Of a stretch of DNA of 64,000 nucleotides, positions 11,873-23,913 are shown piece by piece. Under the pieces are notes generated by a model that had not been told where the DNA came from, did no database searches, and saw nothing but the letters and a program-made list of their open reading frames with translations. Origin of the DNA: Nepenthes gracilis (lineage: Eukaryota; Streptophyta; Magnoliopsida; Caryophyllales; Nepenthaceae). The stretch covers positions 10,398,592 through 10,462,591 of the forward strand of contig BSYO01000019.1 in the NCBI GenBank assembly GCA_033239525.1, written 5' to 3'. Positions within the stretch are counted from its first letter, which is position 1. Each line of letters starts with the position of its first letter. The position numbers and the translations under genes are program-made.

Positions 11873-11878
11873 TTTATT
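11873..11878 (-). promoter_or_regulatory. Candidate poly(A) signal of the Tat antisense gene
   Basis: TTTATT on +, AATAAA on -, about 170 nt downstream of the antisense ORF stop at 12050. The position is plausible, but the motif is short in AT-rich DNA. Confidence 0.4.
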
Positions 11879-12049
11879 GCTCATAAAGTGTATTACAATT
11901 TACACAAAGTCTAAAAAAGCAAAAGAAAAACAAAAGGCTACAGGGACGGTGGACCACTCTAGCTATCTCGGGCTCTCCCACCAAGTCTTCCTTACATTGC
12001 GCTACGCGGTTACTCTGATTGATAAGCTTAATTGGGAAGTCAGGATCGA

Positions 12050-12417
12050 CTAACCGTGCAATGCGCCGTCCAATGTTAGCCCCTTTAACAGCCGGACGTG
12101 CAGTGCGCCTCCGATCTCGTGGAGGCTGATCCGAGTGGCCAACTCGTTCTCTGAGGCTGCGGCTCTATCGGCAAGGCGCTTATTGCTCGCCTTGAATAGA
12201 TCCTCCTCCTCCTTCAAGCGAGCAACCCCGGTCTTCAGCTCCGCGTTCTTTGCCTCCACGCCCCCCATGACAACCTCAAGAGCAGCGGTCTGCTCATGGA
12301 GCTCCCCTCCTGAGGCGGCCAGCTTGACCTCCAGCCAGGCGATCTCAGCCTCCCGATCCACAATGATGCAATCGCGTTGCTCCACTTCCGGGAGACAGCT
12401 GAGATCAACCTTCTTGA
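12050..12417 (-). CDS. Tat antisense ORF, 3' exon (coiled-coil region)
   Basis: Read on -, exon sequence begins after a strong acceptor (pyrimidine-rich, TTGTGTAG) at 12418-12419 and is open for about 120 codons to TGA. It is rich in Glu, Ala, Leu and Arg with heptad-like spacing (EAEIAWLEVKL, VEAKNAELKTGVARLKEEE), so a coiled coil is likely. The 5' part is at 22081-23312, now 9.6 kb away because element A lies between them. In Tat elements such antisense ORFs are known; their function is not. The visible donor and acceptor do not join in the same phase, so an indel or altered junction is likely. Confidence 0.65.
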
Positions 12418-13759
12418 CTACACAAGACAAAAGCGAAGTGTGAGTTACAAACACAATGAAGAAAGAAATACAACGGACCTGTGACGACCCGAGTTTCGAA
12501 ATATGATAATTGAAAGGTAGATAAGTTAAAATAGATGAATTGTGTTCAAAAGGTACGGGAGGAATGGATTGAAAAGCTCAAAGAACCGGAACTAGTAAAT
12601 CGAGAACCGAAATTGTAAGCGGTGAAATGTTGATTCGTTGACAAGATTTGGGTTTTAAATTGTGATAATCATGACTTATTGAGGTTATATAATCAAAAAT
12701 AAGGTCCAAGGATGTGAAAGATTGGGTTAGAATGGTCAAAATGGGTCCCGAATGGCAAAAATGCGTCGTAGGCTTGCTCAGGCTTGCCGCGAGGCCAGAC
12801 CGGCGCCCTCCGCGTGCTCGAGCCCTCCTATCAGGCACAAAAACCAATGGCGTTCTGAAGCCCTCCGCCTCCGCTCGAGTGGCTGCGCGATATATAAAAG
12901 TGCGCCCAGCTTTCTCCTCTTCATTTTTCACGGTCCTAGGGTTCAAAGAGAGTGAGAGAGGGCGACGAACAAGAGAGAGAAAGGAGGAGATCGAGACCAT
13001 GAAGTCCAAATCCGATTTCGAGCCCGTTAGAGAAATCGTAGAGCATGTCGAGGCAAGTAAATCTATACCGTTTTTCTTCCGTTTCTGTTGGTTTTCGTCC
13101 GATCCCCTTCGGATATTTTGCCTCGATACCAAACCCTATGTATATCATTGCGATGCCCATAGTCTCATTGGGTATATATGTGAAAATCATCGTCCAATTT
13201 GTTGTTTATGTACCGTTATGCGCATCCGAAACCCTCACCCACACTCGTGTACTATTCATGTGCAATCGGGTGGATTCCGGCCTTTGATTTTTGGGGCTTT
13301 TGATTTATTTGGGACTAGATTATGATTATACATGACTTGGGTAAGTTGATTTACCGGTTGGGTATCCGAAATTGCAGAATTTAATGGAAATTCGTTCGCG
13401 AAACCCTTGACCCGCGCCTGGACACCGTTTGAGCTTCTATTTGTAGTTAAATGTATAAATTTACTTGGGATTATAGTTACCCATGCCTTGGGTTCGATAA
13501 ATTACCTGTTGGATGTCCAAAATTCTGAGAATCAACCGATTCATGCACGTGTGCACTGTTCACGTGCACTGTATATGGGTACTACTCTTCCGAAACTTCG
13601 GACGATATTGTGTAATACTTCCTTGTTTAAATGCCGATTAAAGGATATGTCTTTCTAGAGAGAGAAAGTTGAGGCACAACAGCAAGCACGAAGAGGAAGA
13701 AAGGGGAGAGACCACCGTTCCGATCTGATCTGGGTAAAATAATGGTAGAGCGAGCTCAG

Positions 13760-14991
13760 GCAAGTGTACCTCGGACGTCGTTTTGTATTTTTTACCATTT
13801 CTTTTGCTTTAAACTTGATGAAATGTTACGAAAATGATATTGATGCATGTTTATAGTATGTGAAGCATGTTTCCTTCAATTAATTGGTTGGATTTTATGT
13901 TTATGCATATTTATTGCAAGATTTAGCTCCGATTTTGTGAATAGGCATGAAAATAGTGTTCGATTTGTCTCGGAAAGCATGTGATGACACCCTAGCTCAA
14001 AAATATTGTGAAGATTGAGTAAATTTCATGATTTAATGTATATGTATGGATTTTATGGCTTTAATTTCATGAATAAGCATGTGTTAGAGAACGATTTGAG
14101 TCCGACGGTTTTGGTGAAGCCCTATGTACGAAAATGAAGAGGTTTTGATGAGTTTTGACCGTAACTTCTGTTATATGAATGTTAATTGACATCGATGTGC
14201 AACTCCCTGTATAGTTTGTTTTTGAAAATATGTACAAGCCTATATCGACGAAATTTCCATGTACTTTGAAGTTGGTGAAAGTAAATTGTGCAAGTCTGAC
14301 TTTAAAAAAAATAGATTTTTGATAAAAAGATTAATGATAGCCGTCCTCGGGGATTTGTACAAGGAGGTAATGATAGCCGTCCTCGGGGCTTAGTACCAGG
14401 AGGAAATGAAAGCCGTCCTCGGGGCTTAGTACAAGGAGGAAATGAAAGCCGTCCTCGGGGCTTGGTACAAGGAGGTAATGATAGCCATCCTCGAGGCTTG
14501 GTACAAGGAGGGAATGATAGCCGTCCTCGGGGCTTTGTACAATGAGAAAAATAATATGAAGTACCGTTTACTGTTTTACCGATATGCTATATTACAGTAA
14601 AATGATGATAATGAATCGTATAGTAAAAAGATGATAGGGTATTGTTTTGGAAAATAATATGAAGTACCGTTTACTGTTTTACCGTATGCTATATTACAGT
14701 GAAATGATGATAATGAATCGTATAGTGAAAAGATGATAGGGTATTGTTTTTAGTTTTATCATGTATTGTCAAAGTTTACAGTTTATTGTTTTATAGTCTA
14801 TAGCGTAATAATTTATGAAGCGTGAGGTTTGATATCGTTATAGTGTGCCTTTACTGTTTTTTTCAGATGATGTTTTGATTAAACGTTCTAGTTCTGCAGG
14901 TTACATGATTGTTTTAGCATAACCGTTTTACAATTCATATACATGTACCTTGCTGGGCCTTGGCTAACTGTTTTGTGGTTTCCCCCTTCAG
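13760..14991 (+). other. Putative GC-AG intron in the LTR of element A
   Basis: The donor reads CTCAG|GCAAGT, the consensus for GC-AG introns. The acceptor has CTAAC branch-point-like sequence, a T/C-rich tract and CAG at 14989-14991. A possible upstream intron runs from GTCGAG|GCAAGT (13053) to about 13659. The same layout is in the 3' LTR (20240-21479) and in LTRs B, C and D. Splicing is inferred from sequence only. Confidence 0.6.
14334..14545. repeat. 36-bp minisatellite in LTR A (second copy 20815-21030)
   Basis: Six head-to-tail units with the core AGCCGTCCTCGGGGCTTGG and a TACAAGGAGG tail. The other LTR has six or seven related units. The unit lies inside the putative intron, so it could vary without affecting exons. 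Confidence 0.9.
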
Positions 14992-15568
14992 ATGAGACAG
15001 TAGAGCTGTTACCTGATGAAAAGGAGTAAACCAAGGGAAGGTTTTGAAGGTTTTTGAGGACTTAGAGCATTGTGGAGCCACTTTTTGAAGAGCTGGTGGA
15101 TGCAAACACCTAGCTAGAAATGTGATTTTGTATACCGATTCCATGTTGATTGACATTATAGAACATGTAGATTTTTGTATGAAAAGCTTATGATATGTAT
15201 GTCGGTAAAAGAAAAAGCTATGCTTCTGCAGGTTCTTAGTTTACTTCCGTTATATACTCTGGATTTACTGTGTAGGTCCTAGATGGTATCTCGTTATTAA
15301 ACTGTTAGAGTAGTAAATGTTTTTACGGATTTGTGCCATGGATGGCACATGTGATCCTGTGAATATTTGTTGTAGGAATTGTGAATGATGGATAGTTGTG
15401 TGCTTGTTATGGATGATTATACAGGGTTATATTTTTGGATTTTCATCCTATTACAAAGGAGACTCTACCGAAATTTCTGCAGGAGTCTTGCCTTATGTTT
15501 TAGACCGTTAATGGCATTGCTATTTTGACGGAAGCTTTAGAGGACAAAAAAAAATCCGTTCCGTCACA

Positions 15569-18500
15569 ATTGGTATCAGAGAATTGAGATGCCTTTGGAA
15601 TTGATTGACCGAAAAGCGGAAGCATACGGTATGTTAAGATTGATCGGATAAATAGATGTGACTTTAGGACAAATCTAGACTTGGTAGTCCTAATTTTTTA
15701 GGTTGGCTAGCTTAGGCCCGAATTAAGCTAGAAATAGAGAATGAGTTTAGCTACCTAGGTCTTGCATCCTTGATAGCGCTTTAAGAGAAGTTTAGCTACG
15801 ACTTTGCCTTTAGATAAGGGTATCAATAACCGTTATGATCCTTAGGTGAAGGTCCATTTGTGGTAGCAGTCGACTGTGAGGTCAAGAGAGCCGTGTGGAG
15901 GCACCTTGACGTCCTAAACTGATTGGTGCCAATTTAGTGCTTGAGCGGATTGGTATTGATTCAAGGTTTGGGGTAACCAGTTTTGCTTTGAAGTTTAGGC
16001 TTGATCATTCGGGGTTGAGGTCTCAAAAATGACAGTGGATCAATCTGTCCCATATGGCGGATAAGTGAAATTGATGGCTTGAGGCCTATGTAACTTGGAG
16101 TAGATTTTGGGAAAGAAAGTTTAAGGATAACGATTTAGGATCAATTCGTAGTGATCAAATGTATGAAATTTTTGGATAATGCAAACCCATCGGAATTGAG
16201 AAAGGCGTTTGCAGATGTTGATGTGAAAGGTATTGATAGGATATTATACCTTTTAGTCAGGTTATGAATTCTGAATAAGAGACAAAACTAATCAAACCGA
16301 GAATAGGTGTTAAATCCAATTAGTAACGAGAACACCCCTTGAGTCAGTTGATAGACATTAAGAAATCTGACTATGAAGAGTTTTAAGGATATGTATATAA
16401 CTTCAAAAGAAAAGATCAAGCCGACTTGTTTTAATGAATGATTTGGAGTCAGTTGAAATCGGCATTAGCCTCTTAGGATTTTGTATGGAATTAAAGGAGT
16501 GTTGGCTAGGTACTGTTGTGGGTACCTTGGAACCTCTAGAAAGTAAGATAAACTGATGAGGTTGTTATGGTTGGTTGAGTAATGGGTTACTCGGAGGATT
16601 AACCAATCGATAAGTGGGCACAATAAAGGAATAGGTGATTTCTAAGACCGATCTGTATCCATAACATGTCGATTATGGATGATTGAAAAGAATTTTGCTA
16701 CAGCTGTATTCGGATAAAGGAATGGTTGCTACGGAGTTCGAAAGTACTATTTAAGTTTTGAATTTTTGTGGGTGTTCATGAATTTTATGGGATGGATCTT
16801 TCAGTCATATTTGGGTCCATATTGAGAGGATCTCATGATGGGTCCAAGGAACATAGAAATATGTACTCCGTGGGATATTGTGTCATGGGTTGAGAGCAGT
16901 TGTTAACCAGAAACCTGATCAAGAAAGGAGCACAAGTTTAATCTAAGAATATGTCCCGTTGAGCATATGGTGTCTTTGATAGCACAATTTTGAATCAGTA
17001 GGACCTTAAGCGGTGACTAAACTGGGAAGGGTGATTAATGTTAAGAAAGGGGTATGGCTTTCTTAGGATTAACTGAATCTGATAAGAAATCTGACAAGTA
17101 TCCCTTGAGGATTGTAGTGTTCATGAGTCGTTTAACTCGAGAAAGGTTTGTAATCATTAGGATGAGATACAAAAAGGTAATTTTGAGGAGTAAAAAGGGG
17201 CAATTGATCTCCATGTTATTTGAGATGACCATTGATGGGGCTAGTATGTTAATGTAGCAAGTAATATCTTGGGGATGTTAGAATTTTTCTATCCCGGTGT
17301 TGTGATAGGTGACTATCCCCATATAAGTGGGGGAGATTTATAGTTGGAATTACTACACCAGTACGTCGAAATTAATAGTTGGAATCTCCACTTTGGAAAC
17401 TTAGGGATGTTACCTAGGAGGTAACTAATACCGGATAATTTCAAAAGTTATAATAGTCAATATAGTCTTGTGATATTGCGAATGGATAGACCCATTTAAG
17501 GATTGCTAGGAAAAACCTTAGCATCTTTAAGAAATTTGGCCTTGATGCTGATAATTGATGTTAAGAGTTTTAGACTCAATGTGCTTTTGGAGTTGTAGGA
17601 GGTGTGAAAGGAAAAATTGCAAATACGTTCAAATTCTTGGACAATAGGGGTCGTTTTCCTGAATTGGGAGATAGAAACGTATTAACAGTATTATAGCCGT
17701 GAAATTTTGGAACGAGAAATCCCTATGGTTTTGTTTCAAGACAATTCACTTATATTATAATTATGGAGAATGTGTTCGGATTAAATTAGGTGGCCCATCG
17801 GTATGCCAACAAGATTCTGATGTTTCTAAGTATTTGGGTTTTGAGATTCTGGGTAATGACCTAAAGCTGTAATAAATTTTTAGGTTATAATTATAATTGT
17901 AGTTTCTAATCTAGTTGTAATTTGAGGAATGGTAGGGATTTTCTGCATGATATGGCTATCTCGGGATTTGCTTTAAATATGGTTGACGTGTAATCTAAAT
18001 GTTTCACATAGATTGTGTATTCTAAGAAAATGTCGGTTTGATAATATATCAACGAAATAGTGAGGATATAGGGAATTTCGATTTTGAGGTTGTTTGCGAT
18101 TTGAAGTTTGTGCCAAAATCTTGATTGAAACTTGATCAGGGAGTTTTAGGAGTTAAGTGAACTTTGATGTAGCGGCAAACTATAATCGGATGACTCGTAG
18201 CTAGATAAATAAGTAAAGTAGCGCAGCAAAAATGTGGTGAACCCACATATGATGAAGTTCAATCTAAGGCTCAGAAGAAATGTTTCCCTTCTAGACTTAA
18301 AATAAGACCAAGCAAAAACTCTCAGCCATTTGAGGTTGCAAGTTAAGTTGGAAAAGTAGTTAACGAATTTGGTGTGTCTTCAAACTCGGTAGAATTAGAT
18401 TATGATAGAATGCGTTGGGTAATAAGAACCAGGATAACTCAACGCTCAAGATTCTTCGAGATAACCGTTTAATCAATGAGGTGATTTGGAAACGCTAGAA

Positions 18501-18942
18501 GAATTTAGAAGGTTACCACCGATTATAGGAATTTAAGGTTCAGGGAGAATGCTTATTATTGAGATTTAGCATAAATTAAAGTAAGAATTTTCAACTGGTT
18601 GAGTACTTGAGCTAAGTCACTCGGAATTAATAGGTTTAAGATGCCCTCAAATTTGGTAGATTAATGTGAAGTTTTTCCCAAGTATCGTAAATGTTGGAGT
18701 AAATAAGTAATTGTGATGAATTAACTTGAGAAATTTAAAACTTATCCTCATAAGGAGGTTTCAATTTAGGTTTTGATAGAATGAAACGAGTAATAAGGAT
18801 CAGAACAATTCGATACTTAAAGTATTCTTGGATAATCGTTTAACCGAGGAGGTGATTGGGAATGCTTGGGAGAAATCCTCTAACTTAGGGAGTTTGAGAT
18901 TCGTCAAATTTCGAGGACGAAATTTATATAAGTGGGGGAGAA
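15569..18942 (+). other. Interior of element A, no coding sequence
   Basis: It starts with the PBS ATTGGTATCAGAG (15569-15581). No gag, zinc knuckle or RT motif is present in any frame. Blocks match the post-gag regions of B (about 43400-45600) and C (about 52000-53130), for example the ATGTCGGTTTGATAATAT block at about 18031. The polypurine tract TATAAGTGGGGGAGA at 18927-18941 has an exact internal twin at about 17322-17336. Confidence 0.8.
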
Positions 18943-21900
18943 TGTGACGACCCGAGTTCCGAAATATGATAATTGGAAGGTAGATAAGTTAAAATAGATT
19001 AATTGCATTCAAAAGGTACGGAAGGAATAGATTGGAAAGCTCAAAGATCCGGAACTAGTAAATCGGGAACCGAAATTGTAAGCGGTGAAATGTTTATTCC
19101 TTGACAAGTTTTGGGTTTTAAATTGTGATAATCATGACTTATTGAGGTTATATAATCAACAATAAGGTCAAGGATATGAAAGATTGGGTTAGAATGGTCA
19201 AAATGGGTCCCGAATGGCAAAAACGGAACGTAGGCTTGCTGCAGGCTTGCCGCGGGCCAGACCGGCACCCTCCGCGCGCTCGAGCCCTCCTATCAGGCGC
19301 AAAAACCAATGGCATACCCAAAGCCCTCCGCCTGCTGGGAGCTCGAGCGGCTGCGCGATATATAAAAGTGCGCCCAGCTTTCTCCTCTTCATTTTTCACG
19401 GTCCTAGGGTTCTAAAGAGAGAGAGAGACGGCGACGAACAAGAGAGAGAAAGGAGGAGATCGAGGCCATGAAGTCCGAATCCGGTTTTGAGTCTGTTAGA
19501 GAAATCGTAGAGCATGTCGAGGCAAGTAAATCTATACCGTTTTTCTTCCGTTTCTGTTGGTTTTCATCCGATCCCCTTCCAGTATTTTGCCTCGATACCG
19601 AACCCTATGATATCATTGCGATTCTCATAGTCTAATTGCGTATATATGTGAAAATCATGGTCCGATTCGTTGTTTACGTACCGTTATGCGCATCCAAAAC
19701 CCTCACCCACGCGCGTGTATTGTTCATGCGCAATCGGGTGGATTCCGGCCTTTGATTTTTGGGGCTTTTGATTTATTTGGGACTAGATTATGATTATACA
19801 TGACTTGGGTAAGTTGATTTACCGGTTGGGTATCCGAAATTGTGGAATTTAATGGAAATTCGTTCGCGAAGCCCTTGACCCACGCCCGAACACCGTTTGA
19901 GCTTCTATTTGGAGTTAAATGTATAAATTGACTTGGGATTATAGTTACCCATGCCTTGGGTTCGATGAATTACCTGTTGGATGTCCAAAATTCTGAGAAT
20001 CAACCGATTCATGCACATGTGCACTGTTCACGTGCACTATTCCTGTGCACTGTACATGGGTACTACTCTTCCGAAACTTCGGACAATATTGTGTAATACT
20101 TCCTTATTTAAATGCCGATTAAGGATATGTGTTTGTAGAGAGAGGAAGTTGAGGCAAAACGGTAAGCACGAAGAGGAAGAAAGGGGAGAGACCACCGTTT
20201 CAATCCAATCCGGGTAAAATAATGGTAGAGCGAGTTCAGGCAAGTGTACCTCGGACGTTGTTTTACGTCTTTTACCGTTTCTTTTGCTTTAAACTTGATG
20301 AAATGTTACGAAAATGATATTGATGCATGTTTATAGTACGTGAAGAATGTTTCCTTCAATTAATCGGTTGGATTTTATGTTTATGCATATCTATTGCAAG
20401 ATTTAGCTCCGATTTCGTGAATAGGCATGAAAATAGTGTTCGATTTGTCTCAGAAAGCACGTGATGAAACCGTAGCTCGAAAATGTTGTGAAGATTGAGT
20501 AAATTGCATGATTTAATGTATATGTATGGAAATTATGGCTTTAATTTCATGAATAAGCATGTGTTAGAGAACGATTTGAGTCCGACGGTTTTGGCGAAGC
20601 CCTATGTACGAAAATGAAGAGGTTTTGATGAGTTTTGACCGTAACTTCTGTTATATGAATGTTAATTGACATCGATGTGCAACTCCCTGTATAGTTTGTT
20701 TTTGAAAATATGTACAAGCCTATACTGACGAAATTTTCATGTACTTTGAAGTTAGTTGAAAGTAAATTGTGAAAGTCTGACTTTAAAAAAAGGGAATTTT
20801 TGATAAAAAGACGAAGAATGATAGCCGTCCTCGGGGCTTTATACAAGAAGGTAATGATAGCCGTCCTCGGGGCTTGGTACAAGGAGGAAATGATAGCCGT
20901 CCTCGGGGCTTGGTACAATGAGAAAATGATAGCCGTCCTCGGGACTTGGTACAAGGAGGTAATGATAGCCATCCTCGGGGCTTGGTACAAGGAGGGAATG
21001 ATAGCCATCCTCGGGACTTTGTACAAGGAGAAAAATAATATGAATTATCGTTTACTGTTTTACCGATATGCTATATTACAGTAAAATGATGATAATGAAT
21101 CGTACAGTGAAAAGATGATAGGATATTATTTTGGAAAATAATATGAAGTACCGTTTACTGTTTTACCGATACGCTATATTACAGTGAAATGATGATAATG
21201 AATCGTACAGTGAAAAGATGATAGGGTATTGTTTTTAGTTTTACCATGTATTGTCAAAGTTTACAGTTTATTGTTTTATAGTCTATAGCATAATGATTTA
21301 TAAAGCATGAGGTTTGATATTGTTATAGTGTGCCTTTACTGTTTTTTTCCAGATGATGTTTTGATTAAACGTTCTGGTTCTGCATGGTTACATGATTGTT
21401 TTAGCATAACCATTTTACAGTTCATATGCATGTACCTTGCTGGGTCTCGGCTCACTGTTTTAGTGGTTCCCCCCTTCAGATGAGATAGTAGAGATGTTAC
21501 CTGATGAAAAGGAGTAAACCAAGAGAAGGTTCTGAAGGTTTTTGAGGACTTAGAGCATTGTGGAGCCACTTTTTGAAGAGCTGGTGGATGCAAACATCTA
21601 GCTAGAAATGTGATTTTGTATACCGATTCCATGTTTATTGGCGTTATAGAACATGTAGATTTTTGTATGAAAAGCTTATGATATGTATGTTGGTAAAAGA
21701 AAAAGCTATACTTCTGCAAGTTCTTAGTTTACTTCCGCTATATACTCTGGATTTACTGTGTAGGTCCTAGATGGCATCTCGTTATTAAACTGTTAGAGTA
21801 GTAAATGTTTTTATGGATTTGTGCCGTGGATGGCACATGTGATCCTGTGAATATTTGTTGTAGGAATTGTGAATGATGGATAGTTGTGTACTTGTTATGG

Positions 21901-22057
21901 ATGATTATATAGGGTTGTATTTTTGGGTTTTTCATCCTATTACAAAGGAGACTCTACCGAAATTTCTGCAGGAGTCTTGCCTTATGTTTTAGACCGTTAA
22001 TGGTATTGCTATTTTGATGGAAGCTTTAGAGGACAAAAAAAAATCCGTTCCGTCACA
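18943..22057 (+). repeat. 3' LTR of element A
   Basis: 3115 bp, same order of landmarks as the 5' LTR: TATA box near 19360, GC donor at 20240, minisatellite 20815-21030, duplicated 103-bp block 21031-21235, acceptor 21478-21479. The two copies differ by scattered substitutions and small indels. Confidence 0.93.
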
Positions 22058-22080
22058 AAAGCCATTGTAGAAGTCATACC

Positions 22081-23312
22081 TCATAAGACTTCTTAAAGGG
22101 CCTCGCAGGCCTGGACTCTAGGTCTGGTCCAGCTGGCGGTGGAATGGAAGATGACGACTCAGGAGCATCCTCTAGCACCAAGCACGCCGCTGCTTCATCC
22201 AAAATATGGTTTAGAAACTCATCATCATCAACAACAGCGGCGGGCTCCTCCCTTGCAGCCTCTGGAGCAGCCGCAGCAGGCTTCCTTCTCCTGGCTGCCT
22301 TTGGAACGGCTGTTGGTGGATCAGCTCTCGTCGACGGCTCCACAATAAAAACCGTGAACCCTCAAGCACGTCGCAAGCTGGCTCCTCCGCAGATTCCATC
22401 CAGGCAGCACCTGGGACCACCCTCGCCACAGGCTGGGCTAGGATATCTCCTCCGGCCTCCGTCGGCCTATTCTCGACGGACTTCCCCACTCCAGAGGTGC
22501 TGCCAGATCCGCCGCAGATCCCGGCAGCCACAAGGTCAATCTGCGACGAAGACGATGAGGGCGCGCTAATTACCCTATCAGTAGCTTCCTCCGTGGGCCT
22601 TGGGCGGATGATCACGCTCCTTGAGTCTTCAGGTCTCATCATCATAATCGGAGAGCGCGGCTTCTGAGCTGGTGATGGTGGCCCCCATTTAACCTTCTTG
22701 GTCTCCACCTGGGAAACCAAGAAGTCCCTCTTGAACTCGTCGGGGTTAAGCTGTATGGCCTTGGTCAACCAGGCGTAGGAGGCGCTCTTCGTCGTAGACG
22801 GTGTACCAAAGTACACCTCCGGAACCCGGGCCTAACTCCTCGCAATAGGCCATTTCTCTCCCACTTTCACAAAGAAGAACCGATTTTTCCAGTTCTTCAG
22901 CAAATCATGAATGTCCGTGTTAATTTTTATTCCCGTACAGGGACTGAGTGAAATCCACTCCGCCCCCTGGGCCACTTTAAATACAACTTTAACGCCAGAC
23001 ATCCTAAATTTCTGGCCAAGCTTCGGAAAAAAATACACAAAGTGCAAAGGTACCTCACCGCGTTGGTATGGAGCTGAGCGATGGGTACTCGTAGAGCTGC
23101 CACGATCGACTCCAGCTCCTCCGGCAAAGGCAGACAAAGCCGCTCCTCAGATGGGCCTCATAAACGGTGATGAACCCCTCTGGTGGGGAAAAGGCTTTGT
23201 CGTCCTTGCCCGGAACCCTCCAGGCCATCTCTTTGGGAATATTAAATTCAACACATAGTGCCTTAACATCGTTTTCTCTCAAGACGGATGAAAAGTCTAC
23301 GACTGAAGCCAT
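22081..23312 (-). pseudogene. Tat antisense ORF, 5' exon (PF04195-like), frameshifted
   Basis: On - the frame starts MASVVDFSSVL at 23312. In shifting frames it shows LPEELESIVAALRVPIAQLHTNAVRYL and later LKNWKNRFFFVKVGEKW, the pattern of the plant 'putative gypsy type transposon' domain (PF04195). A Ser/Pro-rich, then acidic Ala-rich segment follows (22343-22081). At least three frameshifts are visible. The exon ends at a GAG|GTATGA donor (22079-22080) and would join the coiled-coil exon at 12417. It lies antisense to gag-pol and reads away from the 3' LTR, so it needs its own promoter near 23320-23600. Confidence 0.7.
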
Positions 23313-23599
23313 AATCGAGCGGAAGCTAGGGTTTCTTTTGGAAGAGTTCGTCTGAGAAACGAGAACGAAGAAGATGATGGTTTGAAGGCGTAAGTAATTT
23401 CTAAAGTAAGAAAGGAAAACTTAAGCGCCAAGCAGAAACCCCTCATTAATGACGCCATCAAGATTGCCACGTGTTGACTCCCCACTTGACCCTGCAAAAG
23501 GACGGATCTCTGGCGCATTAATGATCAGGATCTCCGCCCAACCAAAGGGAGACACGTGCCGTTTCTGCCTTGCAAACCGGCCAAAAGCTGGCAAAAAGC
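23313..23599 (-). promoter_or_regulatory. Upstream region of the Tat antisense ORF
   Basis: This is the only space for its promoter and 5' UTR. No convincing TATA box was found. On - a pyrimidine- and purine-rich leader precedes the ATG at 23312. Confidence 0.3.
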
Positions 23600-23710
23600 A
23601 TTCCCAGAATTGGCCAAAACGGTCAACAACTCTGGTACTCTAGAATTGACCAAAACGGTCAACAATTTTGGTATTCGGAGTTAACCAAAACGGTCAACAA
23701 TTTTGGTCAA
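23600..23710. repeat. 35-bp tandem repeat with W-box motifs, 3 copies
   Basis: Three units read TTGACCAAAACGGTCAACAA then TTTTGGTATTC with variation, bringing six TTGACC/GGTCAA cores into 110 bp. It lies just upstream of the antisense ORF start and of the 3' LTR, so it could serve either direction. Confidence 0.75.
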
Positions 23711-23724
23711 ACTCTCCCTCACGC

Positions 23725-23913
23725 TTTTTATGAATTCCCACGAGATCCTCAAAACAAGAAAAGGCATCCCATGTGAACATATTGAAACTCTCCCACCACG
23801 TGGGGGCTTTTTATGAATTCACCAAAATGGACGAGATCAAAGTCAAACAAGAAAAGGCATCCCATATGAACATACTAAGGCCGGACTTCCGTTGGCGTTG
23901 GCGTGGGGGCTAG
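23725..23913 (+). repeat. Duplicated polypurine-tract region before the Tat 3' LTR
   Basis: Two copies of CTTTTTATGAATTC...AACAAGAAAAGGCATCCCAT each end in CGTGGGGGCT (about 23801-23810 and 23902-23911). The second abuts the 3' LTR and is the functional PPT position. The duplication makes an upstream decoy PPT. Confidence 0.75.

Larger units (their letters stand above)
12480..15568 (+). repeat. 5' LTR of element A
   Basis: 3089 bp, TG...CA. It has a TATA box (GATATATAAAAG, about 12888-12899), a purine-rich leader, two candidate GC-type splice donors (13053 and 13760), a six-unit 36-bp minisatellite (14334-14545), a 103-bp tandem duplication (about 14547-14750) and an acceptor at 14990-14991. 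With TSS just after the TATA box, U3 would be only about 440 bp and R-U5 about 2.6 kb. Confidence 0.93.
12480..22057 (+). mobile_element. Element A: non-coding LTR retrotransposon nested in the Tat antisense gene
   Basis: Two 3.1-kb LTRs (12480-15568 and 18943-22057) start TGTGACGACCCGAG and end CCGTTCCGTCACA. A TTGGTATCAGAG PBS (iMet type) follows the 5' LTR, and a polypurine tract (AAGTGGGGGAGAA) precedes the 3' LTR. The 3.4-kb interior has no gag or pol but aligns in blocks with the post-gag DNA of elements B and C, so it is a gag-less relative. The flanks (GGACC at 12475-12479, AAAGC at 22058-22062) do not form a TSD, unlike every other well-bounded element here. Recombination between copies or a flanking deletion could explain that. 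Confidence 0.92.

Noticed and set aside
12714..13325. Long plus and minus ORFs in LTR A (up to 203 codons), similar ones at 19148-19471
   Set aside because: They span the TATA box and leader and differ between the two LTRs by frameshifts. Only the short segment before the GC donor was kept as a possible exon.
20547..21026. Minus-strand ORF with repeated PRTAIISSLYQ-like units
   Set aside because: It is the 36-bp minisatellite of LTR A read in frame (36 is divisible by 3). The matching LTR has the same array without a comparable protein.
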